This document shows positions 17,052 through 24,972 of a stretch of 64,000 nt of DNA, piece by piece. The DNA is from Leptospira sp. WS4.C2 (GTDB lineage Bacteria; Spirochaetota; Leptospiria; Leptospirales; Leptospiraceae), in contig NZ_CP162139.1 of assembly GCF_040833985.1 (NCBI RefSeq), positions 620,001 to 684,000 of the forward strand, given 5' to 3'. Made by a program: the position numbers and the translations under genes. Under the pieces are notes generated by a model. The model worked only from the letters and a program-made list of their open reading frames with translations, was not told where the DNA came from and searched no databases. The stretch's first letter is position 1; every line of letters starts with the position of its first letter.

Positions 17052-17108
17052 CTTTCGCAAGATAAAATTTCCGTTTGCTTCCCGCAAGGTTCGGGAAAAA
17101 TACAATCA

Positions 17109-17960
17109 GTGAACCCTCCTAATTTTGATTCTCCATTGGAAAACCTGCTAGCCCTCACGGCTGACCTGCGTAGTCCCGAGGGTTGTCCTTGGGACAAAGA
17201 ACAGACCCATCCTTCTGTCATTCCCCATTTACTTGAAGAAACCTACGAGGTGGTGGATACCATCGAACGGGGAGATGACAACCACCTAAAAGAAGAACTC
17301 GGGGACTTACTTTTCCAGATTACGTTCCATAGCCAACTGGCCAAGGAACGTGGAGCTTTTGGTTTTCAAGATGTGGCAAACGATGTATTTCAAAAATTGG
17401 TTTATCGCCATCCCCATGTTTATGGAAACACAGATGGAATCCATTCTGGAGAACAGGTTCTTACCCAATGGGATCAGTTGAAACAAAAAGAAAAAGAAAC
17501 CAAAGGGAAAACCGATTCTGATAAAAGTATCCTTGCTGGGATTCCCAAAGCTTTACCCGCCATCCAACGTTCCGAAAAAATCCAAAGTAAAGTCACCAAA
17601 CAAGGGTTTGATTGGCCCACTGTTTCGGGAGTGTTTGAAAAGTTTCAGGAAGAAATCAAAGAACTGGATCTAGAATTACAGTCCCAAGGCTCACTCAATT
17701 CTAAAAAATTACCTTATAACGAAAGAGTCGAAGATGAGTTAGGTGATCTATTCTTTTTGTTAGTCAATTTATCCCGCAAACTTTCCGTCGATCCAGAAAC
17801 CTGTTTACGTCGTGCCAATGATAAGTTTGAATCCAGATTTCGTATTGTGGAAGAGTTGGTAACAGAAACGGGAAAAACATTAAAGGATTTTTCTTTGGAA
17901 GAGTTGGATATGTTTTGGGACAAAGCGAAGTTGCATTTAAAAGGAAACAAATCCAACTAA
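17109..17960 (+). CDS. mazG: MazG nucleoside triphosphate pyrophosphohydrolase
   Basis: 283 residues. It hydrolyses NTPs and dNTPs to monophosphates, cleaning the pool or lowering (p)ppGpp under stress. Two MazG domains are visible. The first has GCPWDKEQT (25-33), LLEETYEVVD (41-50) and EELGDLLFQ (62-70), the metal-binding E-x-x-E...E-x-x-D pattern. The second has EDELGDLFFLLVN near 205 and RRANDKFESRF near 237. The GTG start has a -10-like TACAAT almost touching it, so either the start is a few codons later (TTG at codon 9-10) or the hexamer is not the promoter. The next gene starts two bases after its stop. Confidence 0.93.
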   Translation: MNPPNFDSPLENLLALTADLRSPEGCPWDKEQTHPSVIPHLLEETYEVVDTIERGDDNHLKEELGDLLFQITFHSQLAKERGAFGFQDVANDVFQKLVYRHPHVYGNTDGIHSGEQVLTQWDQLKQKEKETKGKTDSDKSILAGIPKALPAIQRSEKIQSKVTKQGFDWPTVSGVFEKFQEEIKELDLELQSQGSLNSKKLPYNERVEDELGDLFFLLVNLSRKLSVDPETCLRRANDKFESRFRIVEELVTETGKTLKDFSLEELDMFWDKAKLHLKGNKSN

Positions 17961-17961
17961 A

Positions 17962-18348
17962 ATGAATTCTATCGATCTAAATGATTTACCCTATTTAAAA
18001 GAAGAATCTTTACGTGTCTTTCGATGGTTAGTTGCTGAATATCCAGAGATAGGGAAGATGATGACTCCAATAGAAACTCCGGAGTTTCCCATTCGTTGGA
18101 AAATAGAAAAAAACGGACAGATTTTGGAATGGGTGGTTTCGGATATGGGCTCTGTCACACTTCGGTTAGGTGATTTAGAAGGGAATAGAAGGAATCCAGC
18201 CCCCATTTTCTATTTGAGTCTTAGAAAATCAGAAGATACTAAGTTTTTCTGGACCGATCCAGAAGGAAACCCAATTCCTTTTCCAGACAAATCTATTCAT
18301 AAAGACATTCAAAATAGAATTCAAATGTACATTGATTCGATTTCTTAA
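17962..18348 (+). CDS. Small soluble protein of unknown function downstream of mazG
   Basis: 128 residues, acidic, no signal peptide or helix. It begins two bases after the mazG stop, so it is translationally coupled. The middle region looks beta-rich (QILEWVVSDMGSVTLRLG). No family was recognised. The same frame stays open for a further 42 codons after its TAA, described separately. Confidence 0.65.
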   Translation: MNSIDLNDLPYLKEESLRVFRWLVAEYPEIGKMMTPIETPEFPIRWKIEKNGQILEWVVSDMGSVTLRLGDLEGNRRNPAPIFYLSLRKSEDTKFFWTDPEGNPIPFPDKSIHKDIQNRIQMYIDSIS

Positions 18349-18421
18349 CAGGAAAAAGGAAGTTTCGATTTTTCATTTCCCTATCCCGAAAATTTACAGA
18401 GCATTGAAGTGATAGGAGAAT

Positions 18422-18688
18422 ATGCGTGTGAATCTCTCCAGTTCGTTCACCAAAATCATCCCTGGAATTTCTTGGATCAAAAATGAAATTGTTACGATCA
18501 ATGATAAAAAATGGATCACACTGGAATTTAAATCCCAGGCCATTGATACGAAAATCAATAACATGATGTTAGTCTCGAATTACAATGGCAAGATGCTCAT
18601 ATTTAATTTTAATTCTACAGAAGATGAATTCAAAAAATATGAAAAAATGTTTCAAACGAGTATGAATTCAATCAACATTAAGGAATGA
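18422..18688 (+). pseudogene. C-terminal fragment of a PsbP/DUF1795-like protein
   Basis: 88 residues. INDKKWITLEFKSQAIDTKI and LIFNFNSTEDEFKKYEKMF look like the end of a secreted PsbP/DUF1795-fold protein, which normally has about 150-180 residues with a signal peptide. Here the signal and first half are missing. AGGAG lies three bases before the ATG, so the fragment could still be translated. Either a 5' deletion left a relic or it is a shortened gene. No other family is evident. Confidence 0.55.
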
Positions 18689-18794
18689 TTGATCACATAA
18701 AGATAGTTTTTTAAGGGATTTGGTTTTGTTTTGAGAAGATAGTGAATGCAAGTTTTGCAAAACTGCAAAAAAAAATTGGATCTAAAATGAACCA

Positions 18795-18814
18795 CAGCTT
18801 ATTTTTATAAGCTG
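18795..18814. terminator. AT-rich hairpin between convergent units
   Basis: CAGCTTAT, loop TTTT, ATAAGCTG: an eight-base perfect stem between the plus-strand fragment (ends 18688) and the minus-strand lpxD (ends 18836). A T-tract does not follow closely on either strand, so termination is only suggested by position. Confidence 0.4.
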
Positions 18815-18835
18815 CGATTCAGAAAAGTTTTTGAT

Positions 18836-19894
18836 TTAAGATTCTTTCGCTTCGATCCCTACTTTTTTTTCAATGTTTTCAATGCGTTTGAGCCATTTGT
18901 TTAAGTTCACAATGTTTTTGATGTTCACTCGATACTTTTGGAATTCCGGGAAAGTAAGACCCAAATCCCAACCGACATAAACGTCTTTTGTTTTAGGGGA
19001 ATTGCGAAGGCTTGATCCACCTGCAATGATGGTTCCTTCTATCAATGTTATGTGGTCACTAATGGCGCAAGCACCACCGATGATTACATTATTTCCTAGT
19101 GTGACACTTCCGGCAAGACCGGATTGTCCTGCAATGATGACATGATCTCCCACCTTACAGTTGTGAGCAATATGAACCATGTTATCAAACTTACATCCGT
19201 TCCCGATCGTTGTATCGGTAAGAGCACCGCGGTCAATTGTACAGTTACTTCCTACTTCGACATCATCTCCAATCACAACTCGGCCCACTTGTGGGATTTT
19301 GTTATGTTTGCCTTCGGCAAAAACAAATCCAAATCCATCGCCACCAAAACTGGAATTTCCAAATACGATGAATCGTTTGCCAACAATGGTATCATCAAAG
19401 AACACACAGTTTTTTCCAATACGAGCACCGTCGCCGATTTGAACTCGGTCTCCGATTTTGACTCCATCTTCAATGATACAATCGTTTCCAATGACAGAAT
19501 CTTTTCCAATGGTTACAAAATGTCCGATGTCTGTGTTGGAACCAACCTTTGCTGTGGGATCAATGACAATATGAGGACTTTGTTTTCCTGTTGGTTGTTT
19601 TTCTGGAAAAAAGTGCCGAATGATTTTTGCTGTTGAGAGTTCCACTTTAGGAACGATGATCAACGCTTTTTCTGTGAGTGATTCCGCAACATCGGAAGAT
19701 ACAACGAGTAAAGTTGCTTTAGAGGCTTTGGCATCATTTACAAAAGTTTTGTTTGCTACAAAAGAAATCTCATTTGTAGAAGCTAGTGAAAGTGAAGTGA
19801 GTCCAGTAAAAGAAACAGAAACGATACGATCTGTATTTTGAAATTTTGCTTCTGGTAGTAGTGACTGGAGAGTAGATAAATTGATTTGGTTCAT
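18836..19894 (-). CDS. lpxD: UDP-3-O-acylglucosamine N-acyltransferase LpxD
   Basis: 352 residues. It adds the second acyl chain in lipid A synthesis in the cytoplasm. An N-terminal LpxD substrate-binding domain (about 15-100) is followed by many left-handed beta-helix hexapeptide repeats such as IGKDSVIGNDCIIEDGVKIG, and a C-terminal helix. The conserved region MVHIAHNCKVGDH carries the expected catalytic His, with GQSGLAGS next. The ATG at 19894 is chosen because AAGGA lies seven bases upstream. A TTG 30 bases earlier lies inside a good promoter (19913-19941) and has no ribosome site. Confidence 0.93.
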   Translation of the reverse strand: MNQINLSTLQSLLPEAKFQNTDRIVSVSFTGLTSLSLASTNEISFVANKTFVNDAKASKATLLVVSSDVAESLTEKALIIVPKVELSTAKIIRHFFPEKQPTGKQSPHIVIDPTAKVGSNTDIGHFVTIGKDSVIGNDCIIEDGVKIGDRVQIGDGARIGKNCVFFDDTIVGKRFIVFGNSSFGGDGFGFVFAEGKHNKIPQVGRVVIGDDVEVGSNCTIDRGALTDTTIGNGCKFDNMVHIAHNCKVGDHVIIAGQSGLAGSVTLGNNVIIGGACAISDHITLIEGTIIAGGSSLRNSPKTKDVYVGWDLGLTFPEFQKYRVNIKNIVNLNKWLKRIENIEKKVGIEAKES

Positions 19895-19912
19895 CTCCGA
19901 TTCCTTATCGAT

Positions 19913-19941
19913 GGTATAAGACAAGGAATCAGAGAGGTCAA
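19913..19941 (-). promoter_or_regulatory. Candidate lpxD promoter
   Basis: On the minus strand TTGACC (19936-19941), a 17-bp spacer, then TATACC (19913-19918). Transcription from about 19906 would leave a 12-base leader that just includes the AAGGA site before the ATG at 19894. Confidence 0.55.
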
Positions 19942-19989
19942 AGTTTGGCTAACACTATTAGATAGTTATAGTCAAGATTTTATAGACGA

Positions 19990-20427
19990 TTATCCTTCGA
20001 TTTTATGGGCAATGAAATCATCTAAAGAGAACGAACCCGCGCCTTTGATGATTAATGGAAGTGCAATGCCCACAGCAAGGATGTGATATTCGTAACCATA
20101 ACCATTATTGTTAACAAAAAAACCATTTGGTAAGTGTACAAGCACTGCTGCCACAACCATAGTTACAGCTATTCCAAACGCTGCAAGGCGTGTGAAGAGT
20201 CCAAGGATAAGACCAATCGCTCCGAAAAATTCTGCAACGATTGCAAGAATTCCAAAGATGTAAGGGATCCCTAAACTAGAGAAAAAACCCATAGTTCCTT
20301 CGAATCCGTATCCACCGAAAGCTCCGAGAACTTTTTGTGCTCCGTGTGGGAAAATTGCGATACCAAGTACTACACGAAGGATAGTGAGTGTAATATCTTT
20401 GTTTGTTGCGAGTAATTTGTAAAACAT
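19990..20427 (-). CDS. DoxX-family membrane protein
   Basis: 145 residues with four helices. RVVLGIAIFPHGAQKVLGAFGG (about 18-39) and AEFFGAIGLILGLFTRLAAFG match DoxX. Family members are small quinone- or thiol-redox-linked membrane proteins, often induced by electrophile or oxidative stress; the precise reaction here is unknown. AGAGG lies five bases before the ATG. A perfect 8-8-8 inverted repeat sits 17 bases upstream of the start, so a repressor is likely. Confidence 0.87.
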   Translation of the reverse strand: MFYKLLATNKDITLTILRVVLGIAIFPHGAQKVLGAFGGYGFEGTMGFFSSLGIPYIFGILAIVAEFFGAIGLILGLFTRLAAFGIAVTMVVAAVLVHLPNGFFVNNNGYGYEYHILAVGIALPLIIKGAGSFSLDDFIAHKIEG

Positions 20428-20443
20428 AGAACCTCTTATTGCT

Positions 20444-20467
20444 AAATAGTTTAATATCGAACTATTT
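20444..20467. promoter_or_regulatory. Palindromic operator upstream of the DoxX gene
   Basis: AAATAGTT, eight-base spacer TAATATCG, AACTATTT: perfect eight-base arms. A TTGACG on the minus strand (20483-20488) could be the -35; the palindrome would then cover the -10 and start point. The symmetry fits a MarR- or HxlR-type dimer, but no regulator gene is adjacent. Confidence 0.6.
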
Positions 20468-20506
20468 GATACTAATGGAACCCGTCAATCCTAATTTTAA
20501 AAAAAA

Positions 20507-21148
20507 TTAGCCTTTTTCATAGACGAGGAAAATTTCGTTTCCTTTGGCAAAATGGTCTTTGAGGGTCCAACTGTTTTTGTCAAAACCTGGGAGTTCGGAA
20601 TTCCTGTCGGCAATCCCGGCAAGTCCGGTTTTTCCAATGATAAAAGGAACCACGGTGATGTAGATTCGATCCACAAGATCTGCTTCCAAAAAGGAAAAAT
20701 TGAGTTTGGGCCCACCTTCTAAAATCACATTTTTGTATCCTTTTCGTTTGAGGATTCCTGTAACTTTTTTGGGATCAATGTCATCAGAATCCAAAGCAAA
20801 GATCTCCGCTTTGTTTTCCAGGCTTGTTTTGATTTCTTTTAAATTCGATTTGGTACAGATAATTAAAGGAATATGGTCAGATTCTTCAAAGACATGTTTG
20901 TCTGGAGGAAGGGTGCCTTTCCGAACCAGAATGACTGGCCTTGGATTTAAGGCATTGGGAATGGCGCGGATTTTAACAATGGGGTTGTCGTTTAGTATAG
21001 AGTTTTTCCCTACAAGGATGGCATCAGATTGCGACCGGTAGACATCCATTTGGGTTTTGTCCTCGCTGGAAGTGAGGCCATACCAACGACCATCCGGTCG
21101 AACGACCTTCCCGTCCAAGGTCATAGCCATATTGATCGATAATTTCAT
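20507..21148 (-). CDS. RibD C-terminal-type reductase
   Basis: 213 residues consisting only of the RibD_C (DHFR-like) domain. MAMTLDGKV (7-15), SDAILVGKNSILNDNP (41-56), VILEGGPKLNFSFLEADLVD near 140 and VPFIIGKTG are the family marks. In riboflavin synthesis this domain reduces the pyrimidine intermediate with NADPH, but stand-alone copies also act on other pterin- or pyrimidine-like substrates. There is no deaminase domain here. Its ATG overlaps the stop of the ferredoxin-like gene by four bases, suggesting a redox partnership. Confidence 0.85.
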   Translation of the reverse strand: MKLSINMAMTLDGKVVRPDGRWYGLTSSEDKTQMDVYRSQSDAILVGKNSILNDNPIVKIRAIPNALNPRPVILVRKGTLPPDKHVFEESDHIPLIICTKSNLKEIKTSLENKAEIFALDSDDIDPKKVTGILKRKGYKNVILEGGPKLNFSFLEADLVDRIYITVVPFIIGKTGLAGIADRNSELPGFDKNSWTLKDHFAKGNEIFLVYEKG

Positions 21149-21384
21149 GAAATTTTCCTCCGTGAGAGATTCTGCAATTCGCGCTGGAGGATGTGGTAAA
21201 CCTGCATAGAGCAGGTGCCGCAGCCGGTAGAGGCCCTTGTGGTTTCTCTGATTTGTTCCATTGTCACGGCGCCCGCATGGATGGCACGGACTAATTCATC
21301 TTCAGTCACCATTCGACATAAACAGACCCGTTTGGGTCTCATGAGGGAATTTAAATCGAAAGGATCCATACCTGAACTATTCAT
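21145..21384 (-). CDS. BFD-like [2Fe-2S] ferredoxin
   Basis: 79 residues. Four Cys (21, 23, 55, 58) in the pattern C-x-C-x31-C-x2-C, with VCLCRMVTEDELVRAI and ASTGCGTC, define the BFD-like [2Fe-2S] domain seen in bacterioferritin-associated ferredoxin and nitrite reductase. It is overlapped by the RibD-type reductase start, so the pair is one unit. No clear Shine-Dalgarno precedes the first ATG; the Met at codon 6 is an alternative. The gene diverges from the UMF1 transporter. Confidence 0.8.
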   Translation of the reverse strand: MNSSGMDPFDLNSLMRPKRVCLCRMVTEDELVRAIHAGAVTMEQIRETTRASTGCGTCSMQVYHILQRELQNLSRRKIS

Positions 21385-21453
21385 TTGACAGATTTACGAA
21401 AGGGAGGGAAACTCTTTAATTACTTTGAACCAAGGAAAATTCTAACACCCTCT

Positions 21454-22809
21454 ATGTCCCAAGACAAAAACCCGGAAGCCAAAAAGAAAAAAAACCGTGA
21501 AATTTTTGGATGGAGTATGTTCGATTTTGCGAACTCCTCCTATACCACTGTCATCATCAGTGTTGTTTATTGTGAAATCTTCACAAGACTGATTGTCCCG
21601 GCAGACCTGGCCTCGGACAATCCTTATCGTATGGGAAATTCCCTTTGGGCTTGGACCCTTGCGGCTTCCTATATGTTTGTGGTCTCTACTGGCCCTATTT
21701 TTGGTGCCATTACGGATTACAGCTCTAAGAAAAAACTCTTCCTTTTCCTTAGTTATATAGGTTGTGTCTTCACTACTTTTTTACTCTACTATGTGGAGCC
21801 GGGTATGGTTTGGCTTGGGATGGTCCTCGTAGCTCTTTCCAATTTTTTCTTTGCATCGGGTGAGAACTTCGCATCTAGTTTTTTACCATTTCTCGGTTCC
21901 AAAGAGGACTTGGGAAAAATCTCCGGTTATGCTTGGGGCATCGGCTATTTTGGCGGAATTGGTTCTGTTTACATTGCAACAAAATTAGGTGATATCAACT
22001 TAGATAATTTTGAAAACTTAAAGTTAGTTGGCCCTTACACTGCTATTTTCTTTTTGATCGCCGCCATACCTACTTTTCTTTTTTTGAAAGAACCTCATCT
22101 ACCGCTCGGCGTTTCTCATCACGTAAATTATTTTAAGATTGGAAAGGATCGTGTGATTCAAACCTTAAAAGATGCCAGTCACTTCAAAGATTTGATGATT
22201 TATCTGGTATCTTTGTTTTTTACGATGGCAGCTCTTGCCATTGTCATTTCCTTTGCATTCATTTATGGTTCCCAAGAGATTCATATTGAGGCGGAACACA
22301 AACAAGCCATGTTTATCTTTATCCAAATTTTTGCTGCAGTAGGTGCCTTAGCATTTGGTGTCATACAAGACGGTATTGGAGCTAAAAAAACATTCAATTT
22401 AACACTTGTTCTCTGGCTTATCACCTGTGCCTTAATTTATTTTGTCTATGATATCACAGACTTTGCCAATGCAGCTTTAGGTAAAACTTGGACTGTGCAA
22501 TGGGTATTTGTGTTTATTTCTTCTCTGGCAGGAATGGGTCTTGGTTCCACTCAGTCTGCCTCTAGAGCTCTTGTGGGTATCTTTAGTCCTGAATCCAAAT
22601 CGGGCGAGTTCTTTGGAATGTGGGGTCTTTCTGGTAAAATTGCAGCAGCCGCGGGACTATTTCTATTCGGTTACATCCAAACACTCGTAACTCTTAGAAA
22701 CGCCTTCCTTGTTGTGGCTTTCTTCTATTTTCTCTCACTACTGATTAACTTATTTGTAAACGAAGAAAGGGGAGTGGACGCCGCGAAACGTTTCCAAGAA
22801 AAATCATGA
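21454..22809 (+). CDS. UMF1/Atg22-type major facilitator transporter
   Basis: 451 residues, about 12 helices. FGWSMFDFANSSYTTVI is the hallmark N-terminus of the UMF1 (Atg22-like) family; GSTQSASRALVGIFSPE near 365 is the family's second signature. Members are thought to export amino acids or other metabolites. The frame extends upstream to a TTG at 21385, but that TTG is part of a TTGACA hexamer and abuts the divergent ferredoxin start. ATG 21454 leaves a normal 69-base divergent gap and starts just before the conserved domain. The stop overlaps the next start. Confidence 0.85.
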   Translation: MSQDKNPEAKKKKNREIFGWSMFDFANSSYTTVIISVVYCEIFTRLIVPADLASDNPYRMGNSLWAWTLAASYMFVVSTGPIFGAITDYSSKKKLFLFLSYIGCVFTTFLLYYVEPGMVWLGMVLVALSNFFFASGENFASSFLPFLGSKEDLGKISGYAWGIGYFGGIGSVYIATKLGDINLDNFENLKLVGPYTAIFFLIAAIPTFLFLKEPHLPLGVSHHVNYFKIGKDRVIQTLKDASHFKDLMIYLVSLFFTMAALAIVISFAFIYGSQEIHIEAEHKQAMFIFIQIFAAVGALAFGVIQDGIGAKKTFNLTLVLWLITCALIYFVYDITDFANAALGKTWTVQWVFVFISSLAGMGLGSTQSASRALVGIFSPESKSGEFFGMWGLSGKIAAAAGLFLFGYIQTLVTLRNAFLVVAFFYFLSLLINLFVNEERGVDAAKRFQEKS

Positions 22810-23033
22810 TTGTAGAAGATGAAGACGATTTTGAATTACACCAAAGCCAAAGAAATTTGGCTTTGGCTACCATCGACGAATTGATGTTAACGAAAATGGA
22901 TTTACTCGATGCGGAAAAAAAAGTGCCTCGTTTTATCAACAATGCACTTTCGTATTTAAAGAGGAAGTATGTGACAGAGGAGCAAACGATATCGCAGCTC
23001 CTCATCAGTCGTAGAGAAAAACAACAAACTTAA
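22806..23033 (+). CDS. Small soluble helical protein of unknown function
   Basis: 75 residues, highly charged and helical, starting in an ATGA overlap with the transporter stop. This coupling argues that it is real. The C-terminal half ALSYLKRKYVTEEQTISQLL could be a short helix-turn-helix or coiled coil, but no family was recognised. Confidence 0.6.
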   Translation: MIVEDEDDFELHQSQRNLALATIDELMLTKMDLLDAEKKVPRFINNALSYLKRKYVTEEQTISQLLISRREKQQT

Positions 23034-23046
23034 AGGAAGAATCTTT

Positions 23047-23856
23047 TTAGTTAGTGTTGTAGTCCAAAATTTTTGTGATCATTTGTTTTTGATCTAGTTC
23101 AATGTTCCTAAGTTTGAAAGCAGTTTGTTTAGAGATTTTACGTAACATTTTTTTGTAAGACCTCATGATATGTTTTTGTTTGTCATAAGGTAGAGGATCT
23201 TTTTCATCATTCAAAACCATCGCAATGTCTGGTTCTGCTGGTTGCACCGGATTATTTGGCCAAATCGTATCAGAAGTTAGCGATCTATAATACTCCAATC
23301 GAATATCTGAATTTGTATCTAGTTTTGCATCTCCCTTTTCGTCTTTGTCAGGACTTTCTGATTTTGGAGTAGGGTTTACAAGTCTTCTCATCTCTTTTAC
23401 ATGGATGGTTCCATCTGCATTCACACGGCGAAAGGTTAGGATGATTTTTTCTAAGTCACTGAAGTCTTCTTTTGGATAAATATAAGCAATCCCATCGTAT
23501 AAAAACACGGTCGGATAATCAATGTAAGACTGTCCTTGCGGAAGTTTGATCTCTAAATAGGGTTTACCATCTTTATCTTTTTTATAAAGTTCTTTGTGTT
23601 CATCGGGAGTATGAGCCAAGTATTGCGCAGCGGTTTTATCCACTCCTAAATCTTGGAGTTTCTTCATTTTTCGCAAGTTACCGATGATATTTGCGTGTAG
23701 GGTATCAATTTCGTTATCACCAAACCCGTTTTTTCTTTGAAGGTCGATTTGTTTTTGGGTCTCACGTTCCTTCAAGGTAGCAGAAGCCGGTTTTTCAGCG
23801 TAAAGTGCCGAAATCCCAAATAGGAAAAAGAGAGTGATGGAGAATCGTAGAATCAT
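23047..23856 (-). CDS. Secreted helical protein resembling flagellar-coiling proteins (FcpA/FcpB family), tentative
   Basis: 269 residues with a signal peptide (cleavage after ALYA, residue 20). The mature protein has a helical hairpin (about 30-75), DYPTVFLYDGIAYIYPKEDFSDL near 115, and a long C-terminal helix (235-265). I recall similar composition and motifs from the Leptospira flagellar-sheath proteins FcpA and FcpB, but could not compare sequences, so the name is provisional. GAGGT lies six bases before the ATG, and a good promoter (23881-23908) stands upstream. Confidence 0.5.
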   Translation of the reverse strand: MILRFSITLFFLFGISALYAEKPASATLKERETQKQIDLQRKNGFGDNEIDTLHANIIGNLRKMKKLQDLGVDKTAAQYLAHTPDEHKELYKKDKDGKPYLEIKLPQGQSYIDYPTVFLYDGIAYIYPKEDFSDLEKIILTFRRVNADGTIHVKEMRRLVNPTPKSESPDKDEKGDAKLDTNSDIRLEYYRSLTSDTIWPNNPVQPAEPDIAMVLNDEKDPLPYDKQKHIMRSYKKMLRKISKQTAFKLRNIELDQKQMITKILDYNTN

Positions 23857-23880
23857 GACGTACCTCAGAGATTTCTGTCT

Positions 23881-23908
23881 TTTATAGTATCGAATCCTTC
23901 CTTGTCGA
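23881..23908 (-). promoter_or_regulatory. Candidate promoter of the Fcp-like gene
   Basis: On the minus strand TCGACA (23903-23908), a 16-bp spacer, then TATAAA (23881-23886). Each hexamer matches consensus at five of six bases. Transcription would start near 23874, giving an 18-base leader that contains GAGGT. Confidence 0.6.
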
Positions 23909-23925
23909 TTCTTGAATGAACTTAC

Positions 23926-24972
23926 TCAGATTTTTCTCCCAGAAAAAAAACGCACCAGGGATTGGAAAAGGTCCATTTCCGCTTCCTTGGCCTTGGGAAT
24001 GAGACCAGTCAATTGGATGTATCCATGGACGAGAGAAGGAAATAGACGTTCCTCCACCTTCACACCGGCCGATTGTAAGTGTTTGGCATAGGTTTCCCCT
24101 TCCTCACGGAGCGGGTCATACCCGGCAATTCCAATGTAAGTGGGAGGAAGGCCCTTTAATTCTTTGGAGTCAGCAAGAACAGGAGAGTTATTATGAAGGA
24201 GTCTGTCTTTTTTGTTCGGAAGGTAGTTTTGGATGAACCAACGCATAAGAGATCTTGTGAGGACATAACCTTCCCCAAAGAGTTCATAGGTCTCTGATTC
24301 TTTTTCTGTATCCAGCATGGGGTATAGAAGGGCCTGAAAAACCGGGATAGGTACCTTATCTTTTTTAGCTCTCAGGCAAAGTGAAGTCGCAAGTAGGGCT
24401 CCCGCACTATCTCCACAAACAGCAATGGCATTTGGCGATCCACCAAAGAGATAGGCAGTGTTTCGAACATATTGGTAGGCAAGCCAAACATCATCATGAG
24501 CGGCAGGATAAGGATGTTCTGGAGCCAAACGATAATCCACAGCAACCACAATGCTTTTTGTGTAATGAGACATTTTACGACAGAAATTATCATGAGTATC
24601 CAAATTACCAATGGTGAGTCCTCCACCATGAAAGAAAAGGATGGTCGGAAGGTTCCTTTTTTGTGGGTTTGCGTTGTAGACTCGGATAGGAATGAAAGAG
24701 GCGCTGGGAGTGGGAATGAGTTTGTCTTCGATGTGTGGGATGGGAAATTCCGGTTCATCGAAGATCCGCATCTGATCGCGGTAGTGCCGACGTGCCTTTT
24801 CTGGACTCATTTGTTCCATTTTGGGAAGGAAGCGAGCAATGTTACATGCCAATGCGCAACGCGGATCCAAAGCGCTAGTTTCCGGTTGGTTATTTTTGCG
24901 AACCAAAGTGGAAATCCAATGTTCTGGTAACGAAAAGACAAGTTGTGCGACTGATTTTTTGATACCTAACAT
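23926..24972 (-). CDS. Alpha/beta hydrolase, hormone-sensitive-lipase family esterase
   Basis: 348 residues. FFHGGG (114-118) forms the oxyanion hole, VDYRLAPEHPYPAAHDD follows, the nucleophile is in GDSAG (187-191), and the acid and base are in GYDPLREEG and LVHGY near the C-terminus. All parts of the triad are present. HSL-type enzymes hydrolyse short-chain or bulky esters. No signal peptide, so probably cytoplasmic or membrane-associated. The ATG shares a base with the stop of the upstream DUF2779 gene, so it is the last gene of that operon. Confidence 0.88.
   Translation of the reverse strand: MLGIKKSVAQLVFSLPEHWISTLVRKNNQPETSALDPRCALACNIARFLPKMEQMSPEKARRHYRDQMRIFDEPEFPIPHIEDKLIPTPSASFIPIRVYNANPQKRNLPTILFFHGGGLTIGNLDTHDNFCRKMSHYTKSIVVAVDYRLAPEHPYPAAHDDVWLAYQYVRNTAYLFGGSPNAIAVCGDSAGALLATSLCLRAKKDKVPIPVFQALLYPMLDTEKESETYELFGEGYVLTRSLMRWFIQNYLPNKKDRLLHNNSPVLADSKELKGLPPTYIGIAGYDPLREEGETYAKHLQSAGVKVEERLFPSLVHGYIQLTGLIPKAKEAEMDLFQSLVRFFSGRKI

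Noticed and set aside
18729..18778. Palindrome GCAAGTTTTGCAAAACTGC followed by A9 as a terminator
   Set aside because: The A-run follows on the plus strand and the T-run would precede the stem on the minus strand, so the order is wrong for termination in either direction.
19124..19636. 170-codon plus-strand frame inside lpxD
   Set aside because: Antisense of the hexapeptide-repeat region; no signals of its own.
24472..24930. 152-codon plus-strand frame inside the esterase gene
   Set aside because: Antisense shadow; the minus-strand gene has a full catalytic triad.
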